Source: Pantoea conspicua (GTDB taxonomy: Bacteria; Pseudomonadota; Gammaproteobacteria; Enterobacterales; Enterobacteriaceae). From it: a DNA stretch of 40,231 nucleotides. The translations under genes were made by a program, and so were the position numbers. The notes beneath the pieces are model-generated. The model was not told the DNA's origin. It did no database searches and saw only the letters and a list, made by a program, of their open reading frames with translations. Below, piece by piece: positions 1-10,007 of this stretch. Positions within the stretch are counted from its first letter, which is position 1. Each line of letters begins with the position of its first letter. The stretch lies in assembly GCF_002095315.1 (NCBI RefSeq), contig NZ_MLFN01000039.1, positions 1-40,231 on the forward strand, in the 5' to 3' direction.

Positions 1-76
1 CGCGCAGCGAACCCTCACCCCAGCCTGCTGCCGAAAGCCCCCTTAGCCCGTTCGCGCAGCGAACCCCAGCCCCAGC
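1..76. repeat. Imperfect 24-bp direct repeat downstream of putA
   Basis: Two copies, at 1-24 and 53-76, begin with the same 14 bases (CGCGCAGCGAACCC) and end with CCCCAGC; 21 of 24 positions agree. They lie just past the putA stop codon. They resemble short GC-rich intergenic repeats seen near enterobacterial genes. No function can be assigned, and the left edge of the window may cut the array. Confidence 0.4.
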
Positions 77-85
77 GGTCTCCTC

Positions 86-3000
86 TTACCCTATTGTCAT
101 CAGACTGGCATTCCCGCCAGCCGCTGCCGTATTCACACTCAGCGAACGCTCAATCAGCAACCGCTCCAGCAGCAGATTGGTCTCGCCGCGGGCAAAGCCC
201 TGCACCGAAACAATCGCGCCTTCACGTGCTGCAATCTGCTCGCACAGGGTCCGCAGCTGATCGGCGTCACCGTGATAAATCACCGCATCAAACTCAGCGG
301 CTAACGGATCGCGCGCCAGGGTGACACGTGCTTTCACTGCGTCAGGCAGGCTTGCCAGCAGGCGACGATGCAATTCATCATCCTGCCACAGTGCCTTACT
401 GCCAACGCTGGTCACCGCCGCCAGCTGCACTAAGGCATCCTGCTCATTGTCGGCCAGACAGAGCACCTGATCACGCGGCAATAGTGAGAAGGTGTTGCGC
501 TCGCCGGTCGGGCCAGGCAGCAACCGCACCACGCCTGCCTGCGCCAGATCGGCATAGTGCTGACACAACGCCGCCAGTTCAGGCTTCTCTTTCGCCCAGC
601 CTGCTAGTGCCTGATGCGGTGCCAGCAGCGCCTGACGCAGCGTTGTGTCGGCAGGGCAGCCGGCGTCATGACGATCGAAGGTCAGTCGCAGCGCGCCGTC
701 CGGACGATGCGCCAGCAGACGATAGAGGTAGAGCGGACCGCCCGCTTTCGGGCCGGTGCCGGATAAGCCTTCGCCGCCAAACGGCTGCACGCCCACCACG
801 GCACCTACCATGTTGCGGTTAACGTAGAGGTTGCCGACCCGGGCATTCGCCGTCACCTGGGCAATGGTCTCGTCGATGCGGGTATGCACGCCCAGCGTCA
901 GGCCGTAACCCGAGGCGTTAATCTGCTCTACGATCTTCGGCAGATTATTACGGGTGAATCGCACCACATGCAGCACCGGACCAAACACCTCTTTATCCAG
1001 ATCGGTAACCTGATCCAGTTCAATCAGGGTCGGCCTGATAAAGGTACCGCTGCTCCACTCTTTGCTGTCCTGCGGGTTCTCCTGCACCGCCTGATAGACC
1101 GTGAAGCCTTTATTGCGCATCGCCTGAATGTGACGCTCAATATTGGTTTTGGCTTCAGCATCAATCACCGGACCAATATCGGTCGACAGACGCTCCGGAT
1201 TGCCCATCCGGCATTCCGCCATCGCACCACGCAGCATCTTCAGGGTGTGGTCAGCAACATCTTCCTGGATGCAGAGCAGACGCAGGGCCGAACAGCGCTG
1301 ACCGGCGCTGTCAAAGGCGGAGGCGACGATATCAATCACCACCTGTTCAGTCAGCGCGGACGAGTCGACGATCATCGCATTCATCCCGCCGGTTTCGGCA
1401 ATCAGTGGCGTCGGGCGCCCCTGCGGATCGAGACGACCAGCCAGATTGCGTTGCAGCAGCGTGGCGACCGCGGTAGAGCCGGTAAACATGACGCCGCGAA
1501 CCCGATCGTCACCGGTCAGTTGCGCACCAACCGTCTCACCCAGGCCAGGCAGCAGTTGCAGCACGCCAGCCGGCACGCCCGCATCCAGCAGTATCTGTAC
1601 CGCCTGCGCCGCAATCAGCGGTGTCTGTTCCGCCGGTTTGGCCAGTACGCTGTTACCCGCTGCCAGTGCCGCGGCAATTTGTCCGGTAAAGATAGCCAGA
1701 GGGAAGTTCCACGGGCTGATACAGACCACCGGACCCAGTGGACGGTGGGTTTCGTTATCGAAATCCTCCCGCACCATACCGGCGTAGTAATAGAGGAAGT
1801 CGACCGCTTCACGGACTTCAGCAATGGCGTTGTTATAGGTTTTACCCGCTTCACGCACCAGAATGCCAATCAACTGCTGCAGCTGGCCTTCCATGATTTG
1901 CGCGGCGCGTTCCAGGATCGCGGCACGCTCCTGCGGCGGCGTGGCGAACCAGATCGGTCCACTGTTTACGGCGGCGTCCAGCGCCTGCGAGACTTCCTGC
2001 TCTGTTGCTTCGCGTACCTGGCCGACAATATCGTTTGGCGCGGCCGGGTTAATGATGGTGCGGGTTTCACCGTCGCCCGGTTCACCTTCAATTATTGGCT
2101 GCGCCAGCCACGGCTGCGCGGCACTGCTCAGCAGGGCGCTGGAGAGTGAGGCCAGACGATGTTCGTTGGCCATATCCAGACCGGCTGAATTGACGCGCTC
2201 AGCACCGTACAAATCGCGCGGCAGAGGGATCTTCGGATGTGGCAGGCCAATAGCGCCTTCGCTGGCCCCGAGTTTCTCCACCGCGTTGACCGGATCGGCA
2301 ACCAGCTCATCAATCGGCAGCGAGGTATCCGCAATACGGTTGACGAAGGAGGTGTTGGCGCCGTTTTCCAGCAGACGACGTACCAGATAAGCCAGCAGCG
2401 TTTCGTGCGTGCCGACCGGGGCATAGATGCGGCAGGGACGGTTCAGTTTGCCGTCTGCTACTTTACCGACCACCTGCTCATACAGCGGTTCGCCCATGCC
2501 GTGCAGGCACTGGAACTCATACTGACCGGGGTAGTAGTTGTTTCCGGCCAGCTGATAAATCGCCGCCAGCGTATGGGCGTTATGGGTAGCGAACTGCGGA
2601 TAAATCAGGTTCGGCACCGACAGGAGTTTGCGGGCACAGGCCAGATAAGAGATATCGGTATAGACCTTGCGGGTGTAGACCGGATAGCCCTCCAGCCCTT
2701 CCATCTGGGCGCGTTTGATTTCGCTGTCCCAGTAGGCCCCTTTCACCAGACGAATCATCAGGCGGCGACGGCTGCGCTGCGCCAGATCGATCAGCTCGTC
2801 AATCACAAACGGACAGCGCTTCATGTACGCCTGGATGACAAAACCGATGCCGTTCCAGCCTTCCAGTTCCGGCTCGAAACAGAGTTTTCCAGCAGGTCGA
2901 GAGACAGCTCCAGCCGGTCAGCTTCTTCCGCATCGATATTGATACCGATGTCATAGGAACGCGCCAGCAGCGTCAGCGATTTCAGAATAGGGTAGAGCTC

Positions 3001-4032
3001 CTCCATCACCCGCTCATACTGGGCGCGGCTGTAGCGCGGATGCAGCGCCGACAGCTTAATCGAGATACCCGGCCCTTCATAAATGCCGCGACCATTCGAC
3101 GCTTTACCGATAGCGTGGATCGCCTGCTGATAGGAGATCAGATAGGCTTTGGCGTCGCTGGCGGTCAGCGCCGCTTCACCCAGCATGTCATAAGAGTAAC
3201 GGAAACCTTTCTCTTCCAGCTTACGGGCGTTGGCCAGCGCTTCAGCAATGGTTTCGCCAGTGACGAACTGCTCACCCATCAGACGCATCGCCATATCGAC
3301 GCCTTTGCGGATCAGCGGTTCGCCACTCTTACCAATAATGCGGTTCAGCGAGCGTGACAGGTTGGCTTCATTATGCGTAGAGACCAGACGACCGGTAAAC
3401 AGCAGCCCCCAGGTGGCGGCATTAACGAACAGCGACGGACTGCGTCCGAGATGTGACTGCCAGTTGCCGTTGCTGATCTTATCGCGGATCAGCGCATCGC
3501 GGGTGGGCTTGTCAGGAATGCGTAACAGCGCTTCGGCGAGACACATCAGCGCCACGCCTTCCTGCGAGGATAAAGAGAACTCCTGCAGCAGGCTTTGCAC
3601 CATGCCAGCGCGTCCGGTTGCCCCTTTCTGGTGCCGCAGCTTATCGGCTAACTGATAAGCCAGCTCATGGGTTTTCCCGGCCAGCGCCGCTGGCAGGCGC
3701 GCCTGCTCCAGCAGCATGGGTACCGCATCGGTCTCCGGGCGACGCCAGGCTGCAGTAACGCTGGAGCGGGTCACCGACTGCGGCAGAATCTGCTCTGCGA
3801 AGTCCAGGAACGGCTGATGCGCTTCGTCGGTCAGCGTCTCATCCGCCTCCACGGTGGCTTGTGCGGATAACGGGATTTCAGGCAGCGAATCGCCCGACTC
3901 GAGCTGGCCGAGGTAGTTAAAGATCGCCTGCTTGATCAGCCAGTGTGGCGTGCGATCAATTCGCTGGGCAGCCTGTTTGATGCGCTCGCGAGTCGCGTCA
4001 TCCAGTTTTACACCCATGGTGGTTGTACCCAT
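86..4032 (-). pseudogene. putA: putA, trifunctional proline dehydrogenase / P5C dehydrogenase / put repressor, split by a one-base frameshift
   Basis: PutA oxidises proline to glutamate in two steps at the inner membrane (FAD-dependent PRODH, then NAD-dependent P5CDH) and represses put genes when proline is absent. The first reading frame (4032 down to 2821) has the N-terminal ribbon-helix-helix DNA-binding domain (TTTMGVKLDD..., residues about 3-45) and most of PRODH. The second (2824 down to 86) resumes at KRCPFVIDELIDLAQRSRRR, completes PRODH, and contains P5CDH with the catalytic Cys in SAGQRCSALR and a C-terminal end typical of PutA (AAAGGNASLMTIG). Joined, the length is about 1315 residues, against 1320 in E. 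coli. The break is in the T-run at 2885-2888 (A-run in the gene): one more A restores LLEKLCFEPEL. All other motifs are intact, so the shift is either a very recent mutation or a homopolymer sequencing error. The start is shared with E. coli PutA (MGTTTMG). Confidence 0.93.
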
Positions 4033-4086
4033 GAATCCAGTGCTCCTTATAGTGGTTCGATACGGCGTGGCTGCACTATCACTTAA

Positions 4087-4273
4087 GTTGCAACTTTGTG
4101 CAACCGTGTTAAATGTGAGCCAGTTAACACCCTTTTAACGCCGTCGATTGTTAATTTTTGCAGACCGGCACGGATATTGCTGCAAGATCCTCGCCAATCT
4201 GGCAGGCCCGGTAAACCGCGGTTTCTGTGAGGTTGTGCCAGGGTGCAACTCGAGATCTGTGAGCGAGTGCAAC
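4087..4273. promoter_or_regulatory. Cluster of PutA operator hexamers (GTTGCA/TGCAAC) in the putA-putP intergenic region
   Basis: The hexamer GTTGCA or its complement occurs at 4087-4092, 4089-4094 (overlapping, palindromic GTTGCAAC), 4099-4104, 4244-4249 and 4268-4273. GTTGCA is the published core of the E. coli PutA operators, which also occur as five sites in the put control region. Two groups about 145 bp apart, one near each gene, fit repression of both divergent genes by PutA, possibly with looping. The motif matches are seen directly; binding is inferred. Confidence 0.8.
4114..4129. promoter_or_regulatory. CRP-like site in the put control region
   Basis: TGTGA-N6-TAACA matches the TGTGA-N6-TCACA consensus at 9 of 10 positions. 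It lies beside the putA-proximal PutA operators. Enteric put genes are known to respond to cAMP-CRP, so this is plausible, but the match alone does not prove binding. Confidence 0.45.
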
Positions 4274-4480
4274 CTCTGAGCACATTTTCGCAATCGGTTA
4301 GTGAAATCGCTGTAACGCCTGTGTTAAATCCATTGTGCGCTTAACGCCTTTCCGGCAGGATACCGCGCCGCAGGGAAACGGCGAACGCCCTGGCGAGGAT
4401 AATCGGTCCGTTTTGCCCCGTTCCGGCAAGCAGGCAGCTGGCGATTTCTCTGGGATATCAAAAAATAAGTGGAGAGACAG

Positions 4481-5965
4481 ATGAGTCTAAGTACACCGAT
4501 GCTGGTGACCTTTGTGGTTTATATTCTTGGGATGGTGCTAATCGGTTTTGTGGCTTACCGCTCAACCAAAAACTTCGATGACTATATCCTCGGTGGTCGC
4601 AGTCTTGGCAGCGTGGTGACGGCCCTTTCTGCCGGTGCATCAGACATGAGCGGCTGGCTACTGATGGGTTTACCTGGTGCTATTTTCATCTCCGGCATCT
4701 CGGAAAGCTGGATTGCGATTGGCCTGACCATTGGTGCCTGGCTGAACTGGAAAATCGTTGCCGGTCGTCTGCGGGTGCAGACCGAGCATCATAACAACGC
4801 CCTGACGCTACCGGACTTCTTTACCAGCCGTTTTGAAGATCACAGCAAAATCCTGCGCGTCATCTCGGCAATCGTCATTCTGGTGTTCTTCACTATCTAT
4901 TGCGCCTCCGGCGTGGTGGCAGGTGCGCGTCTGTTTGAAAGCACCTTTGGTATGAGTTACCAGACAGCGTTGTGGGCCGGTGCAGCCGCCACGATCCTCT
5001 ATACCCTGGTCGGGGGTTTCCTCGCAGTGAGCTGGACGGACACGGTCCAGGCCACTCTGATGATTTTCGCGCTGATTCTGACGCCGGTGTTTGTGATTAT
5101 CGCGGTGGGCGGCTGGTCTGACTCCCTGGCGGTGATTGAAGCGAAAAGCCTCGAAAACCTCGACATGCTGAAAGGGCTTAACTTTGTGGCGGTGATTTCG
5201 CTGCTTGGCTGGGGGCTGGGCTACTTTGGTCAGCCGCACATTCTGGCGCGCTTTATGGCAGCAGATTCGCACCGTTCTATCCGCACCGCGCGTCGTATCG
5301 GCATGGCCTGGATGGTCCTCTGTCTGATCGGCGCGGTCGGCGTGGGCTTCTTCGGCATCGCTTACTTCCAGAACAACCCGACGCTGGCTTCCGGCGTCAA
5401 TGACAACGCCGAGCGGGTCTTTATCGAGCTGGCACGTATCCTGTTCAACCCGTGGGTGGCCGGTATTCTGCTGTCAGCTATTCTGGCGGCGGTGATGTCA
5501 ACACTGAGCTGCCAGCTGCTGGTCTGCTCCAGCGCCCTGACTGAAGATCTCTATAAAGGTTTTCTGCGTAAGAATGCCAGCCAGAAGGAACTGGTATGGG
5601 TCGGACGACTGATGGTGCTGCTGGTGGCACTGGTTGCGATCGCGCTGGCGTCGAATCCGGAAAACCGGGTACTGGGTCTGGTCAGCTACGCCTGGGCGGG
5701 TTTTGGCGCGGCCTTTGGTCCGGTGGTGCTGTTCGGTGTCTGCTGGAAGCGGATGAACCGCAACGGTGCACTGGCTGGGATGATCGTCGGCGCATTAACC
5801 GTGCTGGTGTGGAAACAGTATGGCTGGCTGGGTCTGTATGAAATCATCCCTGGCTTCCTGTTTGCCAGCATCGCCATAGTCGCGTTCAGCCTGCTGGGTC
5901 GTGAACCCTCAGCGGAAGCGCAACAGCGCTTTGATGCGGCAGAAGCGGAGTTCCAGACGAAATAA
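4481..5965 (+). CDS. putP: putP, sodium/proline symporter
   Basis: Inner-membrane Na+/proline symporter of the SSS family (LeuT fold). The 494-residue product is strongly hydrophobic with about 12-13 membrane segments and shows the family signatures DDYILGGRSLG, SAGASDMSGWLLMGLPG and GYFGQPHILARFMA. E. coli PutP is 502 residues. The ATG at 4481 is preceded by GGAG with a 6-base gap and gives the expected N-terminus MSLSTPMLVTF; an in-frame GTG at 4469 would add only MERQ. It is divergent from putA and shares its PutA operators, so uptake and breakdown of proline are controlled together. A strong terminator follows. Confidence 0.96.
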   Translation: MSLSTPMLVTFVVYILGMVLIGFVAYRSTKNFDDYILGGRSLGSVVTALSAGASDMSGWLLMGLPGAIFISGISESWIAIGLTIGAWLNWKIVAGRLRVQTEHHNNALTLPDFFTSRFEDHSKILRVISAIVILVFFTIYCASGVVAGARLFESTFGMSYQTALWAGAAATILYTLVGGFLAVSWTDTVQATLMIFALILTPVFVIIAVGGWSDSLAVIEAKSLENLDMLKGLNFVAVISLLGWGLGYFGQPHILARFMAADSHRSIRTARRIGMAWMVLCLIGAVGVGFFGIAYFQNNPTLASGVNDNAERVFIELARILFNPWVAGILLSAILAAVMSTLSCQLLVCSSALTEDLYKGFLRKNASQKELVWVGRLMVLLVALVAIALASNPENRVLGLVSYAWAGFGAAFGPVVLFGVCWKRMNRNGALAGMIVGALTVLVWKQYGWLGLYEIIPGFLFASIAIVAFSLLGREPSAEAQQRFDAAEAEFQTK

Positions 5966-5980
5966 ACTCTGCACGGTCTG

Positions 5981-6015
5981 AAAAAGCCCGCCCGGTCAAC
6001 CCGGCGGGCTTTTTT
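5981..6015 (+). terminator. Rho-independent terminator of putP
   Basis: GCCCGCC (5986-5992) pairs with GGCGGGC (6003-6009), extended by an A5/T6 stem base, and is followed directly by the T-run. It starts 15 bases after the putP stop. The A/T symmetry means it could work in both directions. Confidence 0.9.
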
Positions 6016-6078
6016 GTTACAAAGATAAACCACTCAAATGCGAAATTATCTCATCCGGCAACTTGTTTTTTTCGTGGC

Positions 6079-6097
6079 GATAATGATAATCGGTATC
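6079..6097. promoter_or_regulatory. Fur box upstream of efeUOB
   Basis: GATAATGATAATCGGTATC agrees with the Fur consensus GATAATGATAATCATTATC at 17 of 19 positions. It ends 59 bp before the efeU start, as expected for iron-repressed transcription of the efe operon. Confidence 0.88.
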
Positions 6098-6156
6098 GTT
6101 TACACTTTACCTGATTTTACTTTTATTGACGCTGCTTAACATTCAAGAGGTTGGCG

Positions 6157-6984
6157 ATGTTTGTTCCGTTTCTCATCATGCTGCGCGAAGGATTAGAAGC
6201 CGCATTGATTGTCAGCCTGATCGCCAGCTACCTGAAGCGCACCCAGCGCACTCAGTGGTTCCCTGCCATGTGGGCCGGGGTGTTTATCGCCGCGGCACTC
6301 TGCCTGGGGCTGGGCCTGTTCATCAACGCAACGACCGGCGAGTTCCCGCAGAAACAGCAGGAGCTGTTTGAAGGGCTGGTGGCGCTGGTGGCGGTGGTGA
6401 TCCTGACCTCAATGGTGTTCTGGATGCGCAAAGTGGCGCGCAACATCAAGGTCGAACTGGAGCAGGCGGTCGACCAGGCGCTGCAGCGCTCGGGTCGCGG
6501 CGGTCTGGCGCTGGTGCTGATGGTCTTTCTGGCAGTAGCGCGTGAAGGGCTGGAATCGGTGTTCTTTCTGCTGGCAGCCTTTACCCAGGATGTCGGCTAT
6601 GCGCCGCCGATTGGCGCGGTGCTCGGGCTGGCGAATGCCGTGATACTGGGGATGTTACTTTACTGGGGCGGAATTCGCCTCAACATGGCCCATTTCTTCC
6701 GCTGGACCAGCATTTTCATCCTGTTTGTTGCAGCGGGACTGGCAGCCGGGGCGATTCGTGCTTTTCACGAAGCCGGTCTGTGGAATCGCTTTCAGGATGT
6801 GGCGTTTGACCTCAGCAACACCTTATCGACCCATTCGCTGTTCGGCACGCTGCTGGAAGGCGTGCTGGGCTATCAGGAAGCCCCCAGCGTCAGCGAAGTG
6901 GCAGTGTGGTGTCTTTATCTGATCCCGGCCCTGATTCTGTTTTTTATGCCCGCGCGGCCTGCTGCGTCGGCGACTGTGCGCTAA
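6157..6984 (+). CDS. efeU: efeU, ferrous iron permease
   Basis: Inner-membrane Fe(II) permease of the oxidase-dependent iron transporter (Ftr1p/OFeT) family, working with EfeO and EfeB in acid, low-iron conditions. The 275-residue polytopic protein carries two REGLE motifs (residues 10-14 and 129-133), the REXXE iron-ligand signature of this family. The ATG at 6157 follows GAGG by 6 bases; the in-frame TTG at 6151 lies too close to that site. First gene of efeUOB. The gene is intact, unlike the frameshifted copy known in E. coli K-12. Confidence 0.95.
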   Translation: MFVPFLIMLREGLEAALIVSLIASYLKRTQRTQWFPAMWAGVFIAAALCLGLGLFINATTGEFPQKQQELFEGLVALVAVVILTSMVFWMRKVARNIKVELEQAVDQALQRSGRGGLALVLMVFLAVAREGLESVFFLLAAFTQDVGYAPPIGAVLGLANAVILGMLLYWGGIRLNMAHFFRWTSIFILFVAAGLAAGAIRAFHEAGLWNRFQDVAFDLSNTLSTHSLFGTLLEGVLGYQEAPSVSEVAVWCLYLIPALILFFMPARPAASATVR

Positions 6985-7036
6985 GCCATTTATCGGGCGC
7001 GCCAGCCGCGCTCATTAACGTGATAGGGAAAGAGTT

Positions 7037-8149
7037 ATGACAATGCGTTTTCGCCGCAAGGCACTGCTGGTTTCTCTGCTGGCGATCTCAGCCTCCGCAG
7101 CAGCGGCAGTGCCACAGGTGACCGTAACGGTTAATGACAAGCAGTGTGAGCCAATGACCTTAACCGTCAAGGCCGGTAAAACTCAGTTTCTGATTAAAAA
7201 CAACAGCCAGAAAGCGCTGGAGTGGGAGATCCTGAAAGGGGTGATGGTGGTCGAAGAGCGCGAAAATATCGCGCCGGGCTTCAGCCAGAAACTGACTGCG
7301 AATCTGCAGGCGGGCGAATATGAGATGACCTGCGGCCTGCTGAGTAATCCGAAAGGTAAGCTGGTGGTCGAAGGTGAGGGTACGGCAAAAAGTGCGCCGT
7401 CAGAGCGGATGCAACTGGTCGGTCCAATCAGCGCTTACAAAGCCTATGTCACTGAGCAGGTGACCCAGCTGGTGAGCCATACCCAGGCCTTTACCGATGC
7501 GGTCAAAGCTGGCGATATCGAAAAAGCCAAAGCGCTGTTTGCCCCGACGCGTCAGTATTATGAGCGCATTGAACCGATTGCTGAGCTGTTCTCCGATCTC
7601 GATGGCAGCATTGACGCCCGTGAAGATGATTATGAAAAGAAAGCGGAAGATCCTAAATTTACCGGCTTCCACCGGCTGGAAAAAGCGCTGTTCGCCGATC
7701 ACAGCACCGGGGGAATGGCAGGCTATGCCGATCAGCTGAATAAAGATGTTAAAGATTTGCAGACCCGCATCAGCGAACTGGCCTTCCCGCCGGTCAAAGT
7801 GGTCGGCGGTGCGGCGGGGCTGATTGAAGAGGTCGCCTCCAGCAAAATTTCAGGTGAAGAAGATCGCTACAGCCGTACTGACCTGTGGGACTTCCAGGCC
7901 AACGTCGATGGTGCTCAGAAAATTGTCGAGCTACTGCGGCCGATGGTCAGCCAGGCTAACCCGCAGTTACTGGCGAAAATCGACGGCAACTTCAAAAAAG
8001 TGGATGCGATTCTGAGTAAATATCGCACCAAAACCGGTTTCGAATCGTATGAGAAACTGACCAGCGCCGATCGTAATGCGCTGAAAGGACCGATTACCGC
8101 CCTGGCGGAAGATCTTTCATTACTGCGTGGCACCCTGGGTCTGGATTAA
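7037..8149 (+). CDS. efeO: efeO, periplasmic iron-uptake protein (cupredoxin plus M75 imelysin-like domain)
   Basis: Periplasmic component of EfeUOB, 370 residues. A signal peptide (basic MTMRFRRK, then a hydrophobic stretch ending near ASAAAA, residue 24) is followed by a cupredoxin-like domain (about 26-115) and an M75 peptidase-like domain. The latter has the HxxE metal motif at His212-Glu215 (FHRLEKALF). These domains are thought to bind and present iron to EfeU. Length matches E. coli EfeO (375). It is 52 bases after efeU and 2 bases before efeB, so a single operon is likely. Confidence 0.95.
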   Translation: MTMRFRRKALLVSLLAISASAAAAVPQVTVTVNDKQCEPMTLTVKAGKTQFLIKNNSQKALEWEILKGVMVVEERENIAPGFSQKLTANLQAGEYEMTCGLLSNPKGKLVVEGEGTAKSAPSERMQLVGPISAYKAYVTEQVTQLVSHTQAFTDAVKAGDIEKAKALFAPTRQYYERIEPIAELFSDLDGSIDAREDDYEKKAEDPKFTGFHRLEKALFADHSTGGMAGYADQLNKDVKDLQTRISELAFPPVKVVGGAAGLIEEVASSKISGEEDRYSRTDLWDFQANVDGAQKIVELLRPMVSQANPQLLAKIDGNFKKVDAILSKYRTKTGFESYEKLTSADRNALKGPITALAEDLSLLRGTLGLD

Positions 8150-8151
8150 TC

Positions 8152-9426
8152 ATGAGTCGTCAGGAAGATGACGCGCAGCCCGCGCGTCGTCGTTTACTAA
8201 AAGGGCTGGGGCTGCTGGGCGGGGCGGCCGCACTGGGTGGCGGTTGCCCGTTTCACGCCGCCGCCGACAGTTTCTCACCGGGTACGGTAACGCCGCAGGC
8301 ACGGCAGCAGACGCAGCCGTTTTACGGTCCGCATCAGGCCGGCATCGTGACGCCGCAGCAGGCATCAATGATGCTGGTGGCGTTCGATCTGCTGAGCAGC
8401 GATAAAGCTGAACTGGAACGGCTGTTCCGGCTGCTGACGCAGCGCATCGCTTTTCTCACCGCAGGCGGCCCGGCACCTGCAGTGACCAATCCCCGTCTGC
8501 CGCCGATGGATTCCGGCATTCTGGGCGCAACCATCGCGCCGGATAACCTGACCATTACCGTGTCAGTGGGGGATTCGCTGTTCGATGAACGTTTTGGTCT
8601 GGCGTTGCATAAGCCGAAGAAACTGCAGCGTATGACGCGTTTCCCGAATGATTCGCTGGATGGTGCCGAGTGCCACGGTGATCTGCTGTTACAGTTCTGC
8701 GCCAATACCCAGGATACGGTGATTCATGCCCTGCGTGACATCATCAAACATACGCCCGATCTGCTGGGCGTACGCTGGCGGCGGGAAGGGTTCATTTCCG
8801 ATCACGCGGCGCGCAGCCAGGGTCAGGAGACGCCAATCAACCTGCTGGGATTCAAAGACGGAACGGCCAACCCCGATACCCACAATCGTGCGCTGATGAA
8901 CCAGTTGTTGTGGGTGACGGATGATCAGGACGAGCCGGCCTGGGCGCGTAACGGCAGCTATCAGGCGGTGCGCCTGATCCGTTTTCACGTTGAAATGTGG
9001 GACCGTACGCCGCTGGGCGAGCAACAGACCATTTTTGGCCGCGATAAGCTGAGCGGGGCGCCGCTGGGTATGCAGCATGAACGTGATATCCCGGATTATC
9101 AGCGCGATCCGGAAGGCGAGGTTATCGCGCTGGATGCGCACATTCGACTGGCTAATCCGCGTACGCCGGAAACCGCCAGCAGCCTGATGCTGCGACGGGG
9201 ATACAGTTATTCTGCGGGCATTTCCGCTTCCGGTCAGCTGGAGATGGGACTGCTGTTTGTCTGTTATCAGCACGATCTGGAAAAGGGTTTTATTGCGGTC
9301 CAGAAACGTCTGAATGGCGAAGCACTGGAAGAATATATCCGGCCGTTTGGCGGCGGCTATTTTTTTGTTCTGCCCGGCGTCACCGATGCCCATCATTATT
9401 TAGCCCAGCCGTTACTGGAAGCCTGA
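8152..9426 (+). CDS. efeB: efeB, Tat-exported DyP-type heme peroxidase
   Basis: Periplasmic dye-decolourising peroxidase of the efe system, 424 residues (E. coli 423). The N-terminus carries a twin-arginine signal ([14 protein letters not shown], residues 11-24), consistent with export of a folded heme protein. The DyP signature GFKDGTANP (near residue 232) supplies the catalytic Asp, and [10 protein letters not shown] has the likely proximal heme His. It probably oxidises ferrous iron or heme-like substrates to support uptake by EfeU/EfeO. ATG at 8152 is 2 bases after the efeO stop; a terminator follows. Confidence 0.96.
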   Translation: MSRQEDDAQPARRRLLKGLGLLGGAAALGGGCPFHAAADSFSPGTVTPQARQQTQPFYGPHQAGIVTPQQASMMLVAFDLLSSDKAELERLFRLLTQRIAFLTAGGPAPAVTNPRLPPMDSGILGATIAPDNLTITVSVGDSLFDERFGLALHKPKKLQRMTRFPNDSLDGAECHGDLLLQFCANTQDTVIHALRDIIKHTPDLLGVRWRREGFISDHAARSQGQETPINLLGFKDGTANPDTHNRALMNQLLWVTDDQDEPAWARNGSYQAVRLIRFHVEMWDRTPLGEQQTIFGRDKLSGAPLGMQHERDIPDYQRDPEGEVIALDAHIRLANPRTPETASSLMLRRGYSYSAGISASGQLEMGLLFVCYQHDLEKGFIAVQKRLNGEALEEYIRPFGGGYFFVLPGVTDAHHYLAQPLLEA

Positions 9427-9444
9427 TTAAATTTTAACCGCATC

Positions 9445-9474
9445 GCGCTGTCTGGCCTCAGCCAGCGCTTTTTT
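9445..9474 (+). terminator. Terminator of efeUOB
   Basis: GCGCT (9445-9449) pairs with AGCGC (9464-9468), with an inner GGC/GCC pair, followed by six T. It lies 18 bases after the efeB stop. The rest of the gap to 9726 is AT-rich and presumably holds the phoH promoter; I could not identify a clear Pho box there. Confidence 0.75.
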
Positions 9475-9726
9475 GGCGTAAAAAAGAGCAGAGGCGGTTA
9501 TTTCTCAGCTTTTACTGAAATTTTAACGCGGTTTTTTAGTGTGACAGAATAAGTTAACTAACTGAATTTTAATCATAATACTGTGAATGGATGATAAATT
9601 TTACGTGCGCAATTCGCAATAACTTTGCCATGAAGTAAAATTACTGTTGCAAAGCGCCAATAAAATGATGCACTTTATTCTGTAAGCGTAATCAGACGTG
9701 TTGAAGTATCACACTGGAGTTCGCGC

Positions 9727-9930
9727 ATGGGTCGATTCTTTTATGGAAAGTCGGTATCGGTAAATAGGTTACGCTTAACCGCGAGGGCTATTCTGCCTCG
9801 TAATATCCTCCTCTCTTCAACGTTCTTTCTTGTCATTTCGCATCCTTTTTTTACCGGTATACAGCAACGCTGTGGTGCTGCTGCATGCCTGAGTTCATGG
9901 CCTGTCACGGCTCTAAAGGAAGCCAACTGA
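9727..9930 (+). CDS. Possible 67-codon ORF ahead of phoH
   Basis: I do not recognise this product. The ATG is preceded by GGAG with a 7-base gap. The predicted peptide is basic at its N-terminus (MGRFFYGKSVSVNRLRL) and has one hydrophobic patch (ILLSSTFFLVI, about residues 27-37). It ends 77 bases before phoH on the same strand and could be a leader peptide or chance. The good ribosome site supports it; the ordinary composition and lack of any known homologue argue against. A similar-sized frame exists on the other strand. Confidence 0.25.
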   Translation: MGRFFYGKSVSVNRLRLTARAILPRNILLSSTFFLVISHPFFTGIQQRCGAAACLSSWPVTALKEAN

Positions 9931-10007
9931 AACCTCTAAAGCGTTCACGTAATCGCAACGGGCAACTCGCCTGACGCGGGAAATGAAACCAACTGTAAGG
10001 TGCCACT

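Noticed and set aside
884..2149. Long plus-strand ORF (421 codons) opposite putA
   Set aside because: Antisense shadow of a highly conserved GC-rich gene; no ribosome site and no recognisable protein features.
9520..9726. Pho box for phoH
   Set aside because: Only a single CTGTCAC-like half-site on the minus strand; no tandem 7-mers as in true PhoB sites.
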